Under the pieces are notes generated by a model. The model was not told the DNA's origin. It worked only from the letters and a program-made list of their open reading frames with translations, and did not search any database. The translations under genes and the position numbers were made by a program. Positions 63,971-64,000 of a stretch of DNA of 64,000 nt are shown here, one piece after another. Where the stretch lies: NCBI GenBank assembly GCA_963708775.1, contig CAVPTI010000020.1, positions 248,001 to 312,000 on the forward strand. The letters run 5' to 3'. Each line of letters begins with the position of its first letter. Position 1 is the first letter of the stretch. The DNA is from JAGVSR01 sp963708775. Its GTDB lineage: Bacteria; Pseudomonadota; Alphaproteobacteria; Rhizobiales; Hyphomicrobiaceae.

Positions 63971-64000
63971 GTGGCCGGTACCCTGCTCAAGACGATGATG
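63971..64000 (+). CDS. 5' end of a gene cut by the window edge
   Basis: TGGAGG at 63959-63964 is followed seven bases later by GTG at 63971 and ten sense codons (MAGTLLKTMM). Too short to identify. Confidence 0.4.
   Translation, partial: MAGTLLKTMM

Overview
This 64 kb window is high-GC, densely coded chromosomal DNA from an alphaproteobacterium, most likely of the order Hyphomicrobiales (Hyphomicrobium or a relative). The assignment is an inference from gene content and order: an HDAC-xseB-dxs-tlyA-methyltransferase cluster, an MBL hydrolase/ruvX/gatCA neighbourhood, a NUDIX-type NAD regulator beside nadABC, small alphaproteobacterial families (DUF1192, TIGR02301) and a PQQ dehydrogenase. 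I saw no rRNA, tRNA, CRISPR array, phage or transposase genes. This is core and housekeeping territory, not a mobile island.

Layout. 0.1-8.3 kb: DUF1192 protein, quinone oxidoreductase, aroC, PQQ dehydrogenase, Sir2 deacylase, a 23S rRNA methyltransferase, tlyA, DUF4399 lipoprotein. 8.3-13.1 kb: DoxX, dxs, a secreted VHL-beta-domain protein, xseB and a histone-deacetylase-like enzyme. 13.2-24.2 kb: SDR, a membrane protein with the enoyl-CoA hydratase and acyl-CoA dehydrogenase genes, Sua5, an FAD-linked oxidase, a formyltransferase, a ClpN/coiled-coil protein, a SRAP protein. 24.4-31.2 kb: TIGR02301 protein, LysE exporter, L,D-transpeptidase, dihydroorotase, YgfZ, Tag, an HD hydrolase. 31.4-36.4 kb: NAD synthesis unit, a NadQ/NrtR-like regulator, two matching operators, then nadA-nadB-nadC. 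36.5-43.9 kb: ppdK, M20 peptidase, RNase T2, small hypotheticals. 44.2-50.2 kb: two nearly identical porin genes, a pteridine-reductase-like SDR, two tandem glucosaminidase-like genes. 50.2-64 kb: glutathione peroxidase, the gatC-gatA-chorismate mutase unit, MBL hydrolase, ruvX, an alpha/beta hydrolase, an FrhB-family Fe-S flavoprotein, a YcbB-type L,D-transpeptidase, recQ and the first codons of another gene.

Two themes run across the window. (1) Many genes carry one-base (once a five-base) indels that break an otherwise perfect reading frame: the rRNA methyltransferase, ygfZ, nadA (twice), nadB, the M20 peptidase, gatC, a small gene between gatC and gatA, gatA, the alpha/beta hydrolase, the YcbB-type transpeptidase and probably others. 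Because gatA and gatC are normally essential, sequence or assembly error is the simplest explanation. Several apparent fusions and truncations should be read in that light. (2) Three clusters of one REP-like palindrome share a core but have different, still self-complementary arms. They lie at gene 3' ends, and one is read through by an SDR frame.

The observations I rate highest are the bacterial VHL beta domain protein, the REP family with co-varying arms, the paired operators upstream of nadA, the recently homogenised porin duplication and the indel pattern. I did not find a clear, wholly undescribed multi-gene system.
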